Shown: positions 1 to 8,585 of the stretch, piece by piece
How positions within the stretch are numbered: the stretch's first letter is position 1
Layout of the letters: each line of letters begins with the position of its first letter
Source of the DNA: Brevundimonas sp.
GTDB lineage: Bacteria > Pseudomonadota > Alphaproteobacteria > Caulobacterales > Caulobacteraceae
DNA length: 64,000 bases
NCBI RefSeq assembly: GCF_029946145.1
Contig: NZ_JAQSDY010000025.1
Coordinates: 90,910-154,909, forward strand
Reading direction: 5' to 3'
Program-made: the position numbers and the translations under genes
Notes under the pieces: model-generated
The model's input: only the letters and a program-made list of their open reading frames with translations
Told to the model about the DNA's origin: nothing
Databases searched by the model: none

Positions 1-848
1 CGAATCTGGCCCGGATGCTCGGGGGCATAGGCGTATTTCACCGCGTTGGTGACAAGTTCGGTGACCACCACACCGAGCGACACGGCCTGGTCGGTGGAGA
101 CGCGCATGGGCGTGGACGTGAGATGGATGGAGCAACCGCCCTCGTTCGGGCACAGGGATTGCGACAACTCGTCGATCAGCCCTTCCAGATATTCGTCCAT
201 GGCGACCGAAGACATGTCGCCGGACGTGTAGAGCCGGCGGTGGACGTGCGCCACGGCCTCGATCCGGGCCTGGGATTCCTTCAGGGCGGCGCGGGCGCCC
301 TCGTCGACCAGATGCCGCAGCTGCAGCGACATGAAGCTGGACACCAGTTGCAGGGAATTGCCGACACGGTGGTTGACCTCGCGCAGCATGGCCTCGGCGC
401 GGTCGCGGGCGAGGCGGACCTGTTCCTGGGCCTCGTCGTTCTCGCGCTGCAGCCGGCGGCGCGACACCGCCTCCTCCAGAGCGTTGCGCAGCAGCGCCGT
501 GAAGTCCTCGGACACGTCCTTGATGACATAGTCGGCGGCGCCGGCGCGCAGGGCGGCGACAGCGATGCGGCCCTCCTGGGCCCCGGTGACATAGACGACG
601 GGCGGCGGGTTCGGGAGGGCGATGATCTCGGGCAGGACGTCCAGACCCTCCCGGCCCGGCATGTAGTGGTCCAGGGCGACAACGTCGAAATCGGCGGCGC
701 GGGCGGCGAGAATCTCCAGACCCGAGTCTCCATCGGAGGCGCAGGCGACGGCGAAGCCGTGGCGGCCCAGCTCCTTTTCGACCAGCCGCGACAGGCCGCG
801 GTCGTCATCGATATAGAGCAGGCGTATGACCTGTCCTTCGGTCCTCAA
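1..848 (-). CDS. receiver-HisKA_2 hybrid sensor kinase (3' part outside window)
   Basis: An N-terminal receiver domain (about residues 8-125, phosphoacceptor Asp60 in VVALDHYMPGREG, conserved Lys in YVIKD) is followed by a coiled linker and a HisKA_2/HWE-type dimerisation domain with EVNHRVGNSLQLVSSFMSLQ, whose His is the likely autophosphorylation site. The ATPase domain begins (VTELVTNAVKYAYAP) and runs out of the window. No ATG opens the frame; a TTG at 846-848 just after the stop of the preceding response regulator is the likely start. It is the third gene of a kinase-regulator-kinase operon. HisKA_2 kinases in Caulobacterales often feed the general stress or light response; that link is inference here. 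Confidence 0.8.
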   Translation of the reverse strand, partial: MRTEGQVIRLLYIDDDRGLSRLVEKELGRHGFAVACASDGDSGLEILAARAADFDVVALDHYMPGREGLDVLPEIIALPNPPPVVYVTGAQEGRIAVAALRAGAADYVIKDVSEDFTALLRNALEEAVSRRRLQRENDEAQEQVRLARDRAEAMLREVNHRVGNSLQLVSSFMSLQLRHLVDEGARAALKESQARIEAVAHVHRRLYTSGDMSSVAMDEYLEGLIDELSQSLCPNEGGCSIHLTSTPMRVSTDQAVSLGVVVTELVTNAVKYAYAPEHPGQI

Positions 849-855
849 TGTGCGC

Positions 856-1281
856 TCACTCGATGTCCGGGGCCTGCATGACCGACAGGAACAGGCCCAG
901 CTGGCGGATGGCCCCCGCGAAGCTTTCGTAGTCGACCGGCTTGGTGATGTAGACGTTGCAACCCAGGTCGTAGCAGCGCTGGATCTCGGTCTTGTCGTCG
1001 GTGGTGGTCAGGACCACGACCGGGGCGCGGCGCAGGCGTTCGTCCTTCTTGACCCGCTCGAGAATGTCGGTGCCCGACATGTCCGGCAGGTTCAGGTCCA
1101 GCAGGATCAGCATCGGCCCGTTCAGCCGCACCTCCTCGCTGAACAGATACTCCATGGCCGAGCCGCCATCGGCGAAATGGGCGATGTCGTTGGCGATATT
1201 GGCGCGCCGGATGTTCTTTTCGATCAGCTTGGCGTGACCGAGATCGTCCTCGACCATCACGATCTTCACGGCATTGCTCAT
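856..1281 (-). CDS. single-domain response regulator (CheY/Rcp1-like)
   Basis: 141 residues covering one receiver domain and no output domain. Acidic pocket Glu11-Asp12-Asp13, phosphoacceptor Asp62 in LLDLNLPDMSG, and the signalling Lys in YITKPVDY are all present, so it should accept phosphate. The long insertion before the phospho-Asp strand resembles Rcp1-type regulators that pair with phytochrome-like kinases. Its ATG overlaps the stop of the upstream kinase gene (ATGA), which suggests translational coupling and a cognate pair. Downstream, the receiver-kinase gene starts 7 bp away. It probably acts by protein contact or as a phosphorelay intermediate. Confidence 0.9.
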   Translation of the reverse strand: MSNAVKIVMVEDDLGHAKLIEKNIRRANIANDIAHFADGGSAMEYLFSEEVRLNGPMLILLDLNLPDMSGTDILERVKKDERLRRAPVVVLTTTDDKTEIQRCYDLGCNVYITKPVDYESFAGAIRQLGLFLSVMQAPDIE

Positions 1282-2810
1282 CAGTACTCTCCGGCGTCCG
1301 CGAGGACGAGGCGTGTGGGGAATTTCAGTATGAATGTCGAGCCCTTTCCAAGCTCTGACTCTACGGTGATGTCGCCTCCCAGGCGGCGCACGCTGTTGCG
1401 CACGAAGGCCAGGCCGAGACCTTCGCCCGCCCGGTCCTGCTTACCGGAACGGCGGAACAGTTCGAAGATGCGTTCGTGATCACGGTCGGAAATGCCGCGC
1501 CCGTTGTCGGCGATACGGTAGACGACCCAGCCGTCGCCGGTCTCCCGGCCCGAGACATGAATGCGGCCCGGCCGGGCCGGGTCGAGGTATTTCACGGCGT
1601 TGTCGATCAGATTGCCCAGCACCTGCTCCATCGACAACCGGTCGCTTTCGACCGAGGGCAGGGGTTCGACGACGATCTGGGCGTCCGAGGTCTCGGTCTG
1701 GTGCCGGACGCTGTCGGCCACGCCCCGGGCCATGGCGGTCATGTCGAGCAGCTCGGGGACCAGGTTGCGGCGCCCTTCGCGCGAGAGCTTGAGGATGGCG
1801 TTGATCAGCCGGTCCATCTTCCCGGTCGAGGCGCGGATGAAGCCGATGGCCTCGGGCAGGTCCTCGCGCACCGCGGTCAGGGCGTCCTGTTCGACCAGTT
1901 TGGGAGCCCGGGTTTCGACCGCCGTCATCTGACGGTCGATGATCCTGCCGGCCTGCTCCAGTTCCGAGGTGAACCCCATGACGTTGACCAGGGGGGCGCG
2001 GAGATCGTGGCTGACGATATAGGCGAAGCGCTGGATCTCGTCGTTGGCGCGGGTCAGTTCGAAGGTGCGATCGCGGACCTTGGTCTCGAGCCCGGCGTTC
2101 ATGGCGTCCAGGGCGGCCCGGGCCTGCTGGATGTCGAGCACATAGCGCCGGATCAGCCAGCCGCTGACGCCGGCCAGCGCCAGGATCAGCAGGGCGGCGA
2201 CGGCATTGACGAGAACCGTCGCGCCGGCGGCCCACTCGGTCTGGCGGGTGGCGAACTGAAGGCGGGTCTCCTGCACCTCGTCGATCGCGGCGGTTTCGGC
2301 GCGCACCTGGTCCATCAGGCGCTTGCCCGACCCGCTGCGGATGATCTCGACCCCGTCCTCGATACGGCCCATGCGCCCCAGGGCGATGGTGCGGTCGATG
2401 ATGTCGAGCCGTTGCTGGGACAGGCCGCGCAGACGCTCGACGCGCGGCGACAGGTCCGGATCACCCGCCGTCAGCCGCGCCAGCTCGTCCAGACGCTCGG
2501 GCAGCCGCGTCAGGCTGTTGGTGTAGGGTTCGAGATAGTTGGGCCGCCCCGTCAGCAGGAAGCCGCGCTGCCCCGTTTCAGCGTCGATTGACAGGCTCAT
2601 GACTTCGAGCGCGGCCAGTCGGATGCGCTGGCCGCGCTCGACGTTGTCGTTGAAGTCGCTTGTCCGCTGCAACATCACGAAGACGCCGACATTGACGACC
2701 AGCAGCAGGCCGATGGCGCCCGTCAGCAGCGCCACCACGGACCGGCTGAGCGACGGCGTGCGCAGGAAGCGGCCAAGGGCCAGAAGCGTGGGACGCAGCG
2801 CCGGTATCAT
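1281..2810 (-). CDS. CHASE3-domain membrane sensor histidine kinase
   Basis: 509 residues. Transmembrane helices at about 28-48 and 198-221 flank a periplasmic helical CHASE3-type sensor (EVMSLSIDAETGQRGFLLTG). A cytoplasmic coiled coil leads to a HisKA domain with IVSHDLRAPL (His268) and a HATPase_c domain with N-box NLIDNAVKY, G1 DNGRGI and GEGLGLAFV. First gene of the three-gene signalling operon; its stop overlaps the ATG of the response regulator. The architecture matches bacteriophytochrome-associated kinases of the ETR/CHASE3 type. The sensed signal cannot be read from sequence. Confidence 0.9.
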   Translation of the reverse strand: MIPALRPTLLALGRFLRTPSLSRSVVALLTGAIGLLLVVNVGVFVMLQRTSDFNDNVERGQRIRLAALEVMSLSIDAETGQRGFLLTGRPNYLEPYTNSLTRLPERLDELARLTAGDPDLSPRVERLRGLSQQRLDIIDRTIALGRMGRIEDGVEIIRSGSGKRLMDQVRAETAAIDEVQETRLQFATRQTEWAAGATVLVNAVAALLILALAGVSGWLIRRYVLDIQQARAALDAMNAGLETKVRDRTFELTRANDEIQRFAYIVSHDLRAPLVNVMGFTSELEQAGRIIDRQMTAVETRAPKLVEQDALTAVREDLPEAIGFIRASTGKMDRLINAILKLSREGRRNLVPELLDMTAMARGVADSVRHQTETSDAQIVVEPLPSVESDRLSMEQVLGNLIDNAVKYLDPARPGRIHVSGRETGDGWVVYRIADNGRGISDRDHERIFELFRRSGKQDRAGEGLGLAFVRNSVRRLGGDITVESELGKGSTFILKFPTRLVLADAGEY

Positions 2811-2925
2811 CGGACGCGAGCATTAGCGGCGCGTTCGGCCCTGTCCAGTCGCGTCCCGGGAGAAACCCTGCCCGCTCCGGCGATTTAGGGTAAAGGTGCG
2901 TCCGTCAGGATCGGGGGAGAGTGGC

Positions 2926-3636
2926 ATGGTGTGGTGGTGGTGGATCGTTCCGGCGGTCGTCGGGCTGATCGGGGCCGTCCTGTTGATCAAGGGCCTGGGC
3001 GCCCTGTTCAGGGGGCGCATCTTCAGCGGCTTCCTGGTCGGCGCCGGCGGCGCGGGCTTCATGGCGGCGGCGGTCATCGCCTCGCTGCTGGCTCTCGACA
3101 TCCAGACCTATGGCCGGCTGACCTATGAGCGGCCGGTGGCCACGATCCAGACCCGCCAGCTGGGACCGCAGTTTTTCGAGGCGACGGTGATCCAGCCCGA
3201 CCGGGGCGAACACGCGCCGGCGGCGACCAATCTGTATCCCCTGCATGGCGACGAGTGGCGCATCGAGGCCCAGGTGCTGAAGTGGAAACCGTGGGCCAAT
3301 GTCCTGGGGCTGGACGCACAGTACCGGCTGGACCGGCTGTCAGGGCGGTACGCCTCGATCGAGCAGGAGATCAACGCCGAACGCAGCGTTCATCCGCTGT
3401 CGGGCGGCGACACGTCCCTCACCTGGCTGCCGTGGAAGATCAGCACCTGGGACACGGCGCGGCGCTATCGACGGTACGTTGACGCGGTCGACACCCTCTA
3501 CGGCGGCGGCGCCTATATGCCGATGGCCGACGGCGCGAAATACGAGGTCTGGATCACCCAGTCCGGTCTGGTCGCACGCCCCGTGAACGACGCGGCGCGC
3601 ACGGCGTCGTCTGGCGGCTGGACCGAGGTTTCGTAA
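2926..3636 (+). CDS. conserved membrane protein with two N-terminal TM segments
   Basis: 236 residues from the ATG at 2926, preferred over an in-frame GTG at 2896 because a GGGGGAGAG Shine-Dalgarno lies 6-8 bases before it and the protein then opens with MVWWWWIVP. Two hydrophobic segments (about residues 4-26 and 35-60) are followed by a soluble domain rich in Trp and Tyr that should face the periplasm. Family not recognised. It is transcribed away from the signalling operon and is followed directly by the palindromic element flanking the DUF559 gene. Confidence 0.75.
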   Translation: MVWWWWIVPAVVGLIGAVLLIKGLGALFRGRIFSGFLVGAGGAGFMAAAVIASLLALDIQTYGRLTYERPVATIQTRQLGPQFFEATVIQPDRGEHAPAATNLYPLHGDEWRIEAQVLKWKPWANVLGLDAQYRLDRLSGRYASIEQEINAERSVHPLSGGDTSLTWLPWKISTWDTARRYRRYVDAVDTLYGGGAYMPMADGAKYEVWITQSGLVARPVNDAARTASSGGWTEVS

Positions 3637-3640
3637 TACG

Positions 3641-3703
3641 CTCTCCTCCCCACTTGTGGGGAGGTGGCGCGGCGGCGCAGCCGACGTGACGGAGGGGGCG
3701 ACG
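3641..3703. repeat. left arm of a 60-bp inverted repeat flanking the DUF559 gene
   Basis: The sequence from CTCCTCCCC through GGAGGGGGCGAC is nearly identical to the reverse complement of 4065-4131. Each arm also carries its own small hairpin (CCTCCCCAC-TTGTGGGGAGG) and a GC-rich core (GGCGCGGCGGCGCAGCCG). This is a REP-type palindromic element in head-to-head arrangement with its partner. Confidence 0.85.
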
Positions 3704-3705
3704 CA

Positions 3706-4137
3706 GTGGCTGACGGAAAGAGCTACGAACGCGCCAAAGCTTTCCGCAAGGCGCTGACGCCACCGGAAGCCCGGCTGTGGTTGCACCTGAAAGAGCGCAA
3801 GCTGCGGGCCCTGCGGTTCAGAAAGCAGCATCCGATCGGGCCGAACATTCTCGACTTCTTCTGCGCCGAGGCCGCGCTGGCTGTCGAAGTGGATGGTTCG
3901 GGTCACGAACACCCTGAGCAGGCCGTGCATGACCGGCGGCGGACGGTGTGGCTCAACGCGCGGGGCATTCGCGTTGTTCGGATCGCGGCGCGTGATGTTC
4001 TGGGTGAACTGGAAGGCGTGCTCGGCTTCATCGCCCAGGTTTGCGAGGAACGACTGCCGTCGGAGTCGCCCCCTCCGTCACGGCGGCTGCGCCGCCGCGC
4101 CACCTCCCCATCTGACGATGGGGAGGAGATTGGCTAG
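3706..4137 (+). CDS. DUF559 (Vsr-like PD-(D/E)XK) nuclease-fold protein
   Basis: 143 residues from GTG 3706; a GTG at 3664 would extend the protein into the repeat arm. The core (RAKAFRKALTPPEARLWLHL, FRKQHPIGPNILDFFC, LAVEVDGSGHE, RTVWLNARGIRVVRI) is the DUF559 pattern, distantly related to Vsr and PD-(D/E)XK endonucleases, with Asp (ILDF) and Glu (VEVDG) as likely metal ligands. The last 25 or so codons are read from the right palindrome arm, giving an Arg/Pro/Ser-rich tail. Its TAG overlaps the flhA stop by four bases in convergent orientation. Catalytic activity is not proven by sequence. Confidence 0.8.
   Translation: MADGKSYERAKAFRKALTPPEARLWLHLKERKLRALRFRKQHPIGPNILDFFCAEAALAVEVDGSGHEHPEQAVHDRRRTVWLNARGIRVVRIAARDVLGELEGVLGFIAQVCEERLPSESPPPSRRLRRRATSPSDDGEEIG
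4065..4131. repeat. right arm of the inverted repeat flanking the DUF559 gene
   Basis: Reverse-complement copy of 3641-3703, differing by a few bases and a small indel in the terminal hairpin (CCTCCCCATCTGACGATGGGGAGG). It forms the 3' end of the DUF559 coding sequence and abuts the flhA stop codon. Confidence 0.85.
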
Positions 4138-6251
4138 ACCGTTCCGATCGTCCGCAGCCGCGCCCGCGGGTGAACCTCGTTCTGGCTCATGACCACCGTC
4201 TGGCCGCGGAAGCGTTCGATGATCGAGCGGACATAGGGGCGGATCTGCGGGCCGGTCAGGAGGACGGCGGTCTCGCCGGCCATGGCGGCGCGTTCGAACA
4301 CGTCGCGGACGGCGCGGATGAAGTCCTGGAGCCGTGACGGGGCCATGGCCAGCTGGCGGTCCTCGCCCTGACCGACGAGGGCGTCGGCGAAGGCGGCCTC
4401 CCATTCCGGCGACAGGGTGACGATCGGCAGGGCGCCGTCGTCGCCCTTGTGCTGCCAGCACAGCTGACGGGCCAGGCGGCCGCGGACGTGTTCGACCAGG
4501 GTGGTGACGCTGGAGGTGTGCGGCGCGGCCTCGGCCAGGCCTTCGAGGATGGCGCCCAGATCGCGGATCGAGACCTTTTCGCGCAGCAGGGTCTGGAGCA
4601 CGCGCTGAAGCGTGGTCACGGTGACGACCGAGGGGATCAGTTCGTCGACCAGCTTCTTCTCTTCGGTCCCCAGCTCCTTCAGCAGCTTCTGCACCTCGGC
4701 GTAGGAGAGCAGGTCGGCCATGTTCTCCTTGAGGATCTCGGTCAGGTGGGTCGTCAGCACCGTCGAGGGATCGACGATGGTGTAGCCGCGGAAGGTCGCT
4801 TCCTCGCGCAGGCTTTCGTCGATCCAGGTCGCGGGCAGGCCGAAGGCGGGCTCCTTGGTGTGTTCGCCCGGCAGTTCGACCTGACGTCCGGCGGGGTCCA
4901 TGGCCATCAGGGAGCCGAGACGGACCTCGCCCTGCCCGGCCTCCATCTCCTTGATGCGGATGGCGTAGCCCTGGGTGCCCAGGCGCATGTTGTCGAGAAT
5001 GCGGACCGACGGCATGACGAAGCCGTACTCCTGCGCCAGCGAGCGACGCAGGGCGCGGACCTGATCGGTCAGGCGGCGCCCCTCCAGATCGTTGATCAGG
5101 GACAGCAGGGAATAGCCCAGCTCGATCTTGACCTCGTCGATGGTCAGGGCGGTGCCGATCGGCTCCTCGACCTCTTCGCGGGGCCCCGAGGCGGTGGCGG
5201 CCATCTCGGCCTCGGTGGGCTTGGGCTTCAGCCGTTCGCGGCCCAGTTTCCAGGCCATGAAGCCCGTGCCGAGGGCCAGGGCGGCGAAGGGCAGCAGGGG
5301 CATGCCCGGGATCAGGCCGATCAGGGCCGAGGCGCCGGAGACGACGCCGAGGCTGACGGGGTTTGTGGCCAGCTGGGCGACCAGGGCCTTGTCGGCCGTG
5401 CCCTCGACGCCCGCCTTGGACACCAGGAAGCCGGCGGCGATGGAGATGACGATGGCCGGCACCTGGGTCACCAGACCGTCGCCGATGGTCAGGGCGACAT
5501 AGGTGTCGGCCGCCTCGCCGATCGGCAGTCCGTGCTGGATCGTGCCGATCAGGATGCCGCCGATGGCGTTGATGAAGACGATGATCAGGCCGGCGACGGC
5601 GTCGCCGCGGACGAATTTCGAGGCGCCGTCCATGGCCCCGAAGAAGGTCGATTCCTGCTCCAGCTCCTTGCGGCGCAGCTTGGCCTGGTCCTCGGTGATC
5701 AGGCCGGACGACAGATCGGCGTCGATCGCCATCTGCTTGCCCGGCATGGAGTCGAGGGTGAAGCGGGCCGAGACCTCGGCGATCCGGGTCGAGCCCTTGG
5801 TGATGACGACGAAATTCACCACCAGGATAATGGCGAAGATGATGATGCCGATGATGAAGCTGCCGCCCATCATCAGGGCGCCGAACGACTCGATCACCTG
5901 ACCGGCCGCGCCGTGGCCTTCGTGGCCATGGGTCAGGACCAGTCGGGTCGAGGCCAGGTTGAGGCCCAGCCGGAACAGGGTGGTGACCAGCAGCACCGTC
6001 GGGAAGATGGCGAAGTCCAGCGGCCGCTTCATCATCACGGCGGTCATCAGGATCAGCACGGACGAAACCAGCGAGATCGCCAGCAGCAGGTCCAGCAGGA
6101 ATTTCGGCACCGGCAGGATCAGCAGCAGGATCACGCCGATGACGCCGATGGCCATGGCCACCTCGCCGCGCGCGACCCAGCCCATCATGTCGCGGCCGGT
6201 CGGACGGGCGTAGCCGTCCTTCATCATCACCGAGGCGGGGACGTCGGTCAT
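4134..6251 (-). CDS. flhA: flagellar export apparatus protein FlhA
   Basis: 705 residues, the usual FlhA length. The N-terminal half has eight or so membrane helices (about residues 28-340) with the FHIPEP-family signature around residues 163-180 (RFTLDSMPGKQMAID). The C-terminal cytoplasmic domain (about 370-705) forms the nonameric ring that docks chaperone-substrate complexes. FlhA is the core ion-driven component of the flagellar type III export gate. Its ATG overlaps the stop of the beta-lactamase gene (ATGA), so it is probably translated from the same mRNA as flbD and bla. It ends 4 bases into the convergent DUF559 gene. Confidence 0.97.
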   Translation of the reverse strand: MTDVPASVMMKDGYARPTGRDMMGWVARGEVAMAIGVIGVILLLILPVPKFLLDLLLAISLVSSVLILMTAVMMKRPLDFAIFPTVLLVTTLFRLGLNLASTRLVLTHGHEGHGAAGQVIESFGALMMGGSFIIGIIIFAIILVVNFVVITKGSTRIAEVSARFTLDSMPGKQMAIDADLSSGLITEDQAKLRRKELEQESTFFGAMDGASKFVRGDAVAGLIIVFINAIGGILIGTIQHGLPIGEAADTYVALTIGDGLVTQVPAIVISIAAGFLVSKAGVEGTADKALVAQLATNPVSLGVVSGASALIGLIPGMPLLPFAALALGTGFMAWKLGRERLKPKPTEAEMAATASGPREEVEEPIGTALTIDEVKIELGYSLLSLINDLEGRRLTDQVRALRRSLAQEYGFVMPSVRILDNMRLGTQGYAIRIKEMEAGQGEVRLGSLMAMDPAGRQVELPGEHTKEPAFGLPATWIDESLREEATFRGYTIVDPSTVLTTHLTEILKENMADLLSYAEVQKLLKELGTEEKKLVDELIPSVVTVTTLQRVLQTLLREKVSIRDLGAILEGLAEAAPHTSSVTTLVEHVRGRLARQLCWQHKGDDGALPIVTLSPEWEAAFADALVGQGEDRQLAMAPSRLQDFIRAVRDVFERAAMAGETAVLLTGPQIRPYVRSIIERFRGQTVVMSQNEVHPRARLRTIGTV

Positions 6252-7153
6252 GCGCGGCCGAGGGCGGAAAGGGCCTGTCGGGTCGCGGCGGCGATGACGG
6301 CCTCGTGGCGGGCCGCAGGCCCGGCGGCGGCCGCGTGATAATAGGCGGCGATGATCACGGGCGCGCCGGCCGGCGGATAGAGGACTCCGATGTCGTTGGT
6401 CGGACCGTAGCCGCCGGTGCCCGTCTTGTGGGCCACCGTCCAGCCGGCGGGAACGCCCGCCCTGATCCGGGCCAGGCCGGTGGGGGTGTCGGTCATCCAG
6501 CGCAGCAGGAGCGCCTTGTGCTGGGTCGAAAGGGGCGTGTCGCCGGCGATCAGCAACCGATTGATGTTGGCCGCCGACTGCAGGGGCGTGATGGTGTCCT
6601 TGTCGCCGTCGAGCCGGTTCATCTCGGGTTCGAAACGGTCCACCGTCGTGCTGTTGTCGCCGAGCGAGCGATAGAAGGCCTGCATGGGCGCGATGCCGCC
6701 CAAGGCCTTGAGCAACAGGTTGGCGGCGGGATTGTCGCTGACTTCGACCGTGCCCTTCATCAGGGCTTCGACGCTGAGCGAACCGCCGATCGCCGGCTCT
6801 GTCACCGGGGCATGGTTGACCATGTCCGCGACCGTGACCGGGATTTGACGGTCCAGCCGTTCCTGCCGCGCCTGCACGCGCAGGAAGGTGGCCGCGGCGA
6901 GATACATCTTGAACGTGGAGCAGTAGACGAACCGTTCTTCACCGCGCCACGCCAGCCTGCGATCAGAGCCGGTATCGTGAGCAAGGAAACCCAGTCGGCC
7001 GCCGTTGTCCCGCTCCAGCGCGGAGAGGTCGAAGGCTTCCGGAGTCGTCGGGGCGGCTTGCGGCGTCTTCGGTTCGGCGGCGCCCACGCAGCCCGCCACG
7101 CCCAGCGCGCCGAGGCCGGTCAGAACGCTTCTGCGGTCCGTTCCAGGGGTCAT
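6248..7153 (-). CDS. class A beta-lactamase, predicted lipoprotein
   Basis: 301 residues. All class A motifs are present: S79-TFK-82 (catalytic Ser), SDN 139-141, the omega-loop E174-PEMN-178 (general base) and KTG 242-244, so it should hydrolyse beta-lactams in the periplasm. A Cys sits immediately before the catalytic Ser (CSTFK), as in several carbapenemases and L2-type enzymes, but the partner Cys after KTG is Gly here, so the usual disulfide cannot form. The N-terminus has twin Arg (DRRS) and a lipobox (GVAGC, Cys22). It sits 2 bp after flbD and overlaps flhA by ATGA, inside a flagellar operon, which is unusual. Confidence 0.93.
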   Translation of the reverse strand: MTPGTDRRSVLTGLGALGVAGCVGAAEPKTPQAAPTTPEAFDLSALERDNGGRLGFLAHDTGSDRRLAWRGEERFVYCSTFKMYLAAATFLRVQARQERLDRQIPVTVADMVNHAPVTEPAIGGSLSVEALMKGTVEVSDNPAANLLLKALGGIAPMQAFYRSLGDNSTTVDRFEPEMNRLDGDKDTITPLQSAANINRLLIAGDTPLSTQHKALLLRWMTDTPTGLARIRAGVPAGWTVAHKTGTGGYGPTNDIGVLYPPAGAPVIIAAYYHAAAAGPAARHEAVIAAATRQALSALGRA

Positions 7154-7155
7154 GC

Positions 7156-8550
7156 TCAGGCGGCCGCGTAGCCGACGGCGGCGATGCCCGATTGGGGCGC
7201 CGGTATGCTGGTCCCCTCGTCGGCGTATTCGTTCAGCTTGTTGCGCAGGGTCCGGATCGAGATGCCCAGGATGGTCGCCGCGTGGGTGCGGTTGCCGAGG
7301 CAGTGCGACAGCGTATCGAGGATCAGGGTCTTTTCCATCTGCGCCACTGTCTGGCCGACATGGGCGCGGGTGACGGCGTCGGCGACATGCGCGGCGCGGC
7401 CGGCGACACCGACGTCATGGGCGGCGCCGTGGCTGCCCATCGACAGGGGCTGGCCGTCCGGCAGGCGGATGGCCTCGACGTCGATCTCGGGTCCGACCGC
7501 CAGCAGCACGGCGCGGTGCATGGCGTTTTCCAGCTCGCGGACGTTGCCGTTCCAGCGGTGGGAAACGAGCGCCCGTTTGGCGTCGACCGAGATCGGGCGG
7601 ACGGGCACGCCGTTGGCGGCGGCGTATTTCTTGACGAAGTGGTCGGCCAGGACGGCGATGTCGCCCGGACGCTCGCGCAGGGCGGGCAGGCGCAGGTTGA
7701 CGACGTTCAGGCGGTACAGCAGGTCTTCGCGGAACGTCCCCTCGGCCACGGACTTGGCCAGGTCGCGGTTCGAGGTGGCGATGATGCGTATGTTGACCGG
7801 CACCGGCTTCGTCCCGCCGACGCGGTCGATGACCCGCTCCTGGATGGCGCGCAGCAGCTTGGCCTGCAGGCGCACGTCCATCTCGGAGATTTCGTCCAGC
7901 AGCAGGGTGCCGCCATCGGCTTCCTCGAACTTGCCGATCCGTCTGGCCATCGCGCCGGTGAAGGCGCCCTTCTCGTGCCCGAACAGCTCGGATTCCAGCA
8001 GGTTGTCGGGGATGGCGGCGCAGTTGACGCTGATGAAGGGCCGGTCGGCGCGTTTCGAACCGGTGTGGAGGTAACGGGCCATCACCTCCTTGCCGACGCC
8101 GCTTTCGCCGGTGATCAGGATCGAGGCTTCCGAACGCGCGACCTGGTCGGCCAGCATGACCACCGCCTTCATCGACGGGTCGGCCGAGATCAGGGGACGG
8201 TCGTCGTCGGCCACGGCGGACAGGACGGCGGCGATCAGGTCGGCTTCCGGCGGAAGCGGGATGAACTCCTTGGCCCCGGCGCGGATGGCGTTGGCCGCGT
8301 CGGTCGCATCGGCGTCGACGCCGCAGGCGACCACCGGCACATGAATGCGTTCAGCCTCGTTGGCGGCGATCAGGGCGGCGATGTCGATGCGATAGTCGAC
8401 CATCAGGAGGTCGGCGCCCTGCCCGCGGCGCAGCTGTTCCGTCGCCTGATCGCCGCGCTCGACGTGGCTGACCTTGGCGCCGTGCGCCATGGCCATCTTC
8501 ACCGCCGTCGCCAGCTGTCCGCTGAGCCTGCCAACCACCAGAAGCCGCAT
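7156..8550 (-). CDS. flbD: sigma-54 transcriptional activator FlbD
   Basis: 464 residues. The degenerate N-terminal receiver (VVGRLSG in place of the acidic pair, a single Asp52 in LLMVDY) is typical of Caulobacter FlbD. The AAA+ domain has Walker A GESGVGKE (148-155), the sigma-54 contact loop GAFTGA (195-200) and Walker B GTLLLDEISEM. The C-terminal Fis-type HTH (RTHAATILGISIRTLRNKL) binds DNA. FlbD activates late class III/IV flagellar genes with sigma-54 and represses the early fliF promoter. It follows fliN, as in Caulobacter, so it is made as part of the operon it can feed back on. Confidence 0.95.
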   Translation of the reverse strand: MRLLVVGRLSGQLATAVKMAMAHGAKVSHVERGDQATEQLRRGQGADLLMVDYRIDIAALIAANEAERIHVPVVACGVDADATDAANAIRAGAKEFIPLPPEADLIAAVLSAVADDDRPLISADPSMKAVVMLADQVARSEASILITGESGVGKEVMARYLHTGSKRADRPFISVNCAAIPDNLLESELFGHEKGAFTGAMARRIGKFEEADGGTLLLDEISEMDVRLQAKLLRAIQERVIDRVGGTKPVPVNIRIIATSNRDLAKSVAEGTFREDLLYRLNVVNLRLPALRERPGDIAVLADHFVKKYAAANGVPVRPISVDAKRALVSHRWNGNVRELENAMHRAVLLAVGPEIDVEAIRLPDGQPLSMGSHGAAHDVGVAGRAAHVADAVTRAHVGQTVAQMEKTLILDTLSHCLGNRTHAATILGISIRTLRNKLNEYADEGTSIPAPQSGIAAVGYAAA

Positions 8551-8585
8551 GGGCCTTCTCTCCTAATCTCTACCAGGCTTCGCCG

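Noticed and set aside
281..808. 175-residue minus-strand frame over the receiver-kinase gene
   Set aside because: Ser/Pro/Arg/Thr-rich out-of-frame translation; the adjacent frame encodes an intact receiver and HisKA_2 domain.
4449..6338. 629-residue plus-strand open frame opposite flhA
   Set aside because: His/Asp/Gln/Gly-rich shadow produced by GC-rich codon bias on the antisense of flhA; no domain and no Shine-Dalgarno.
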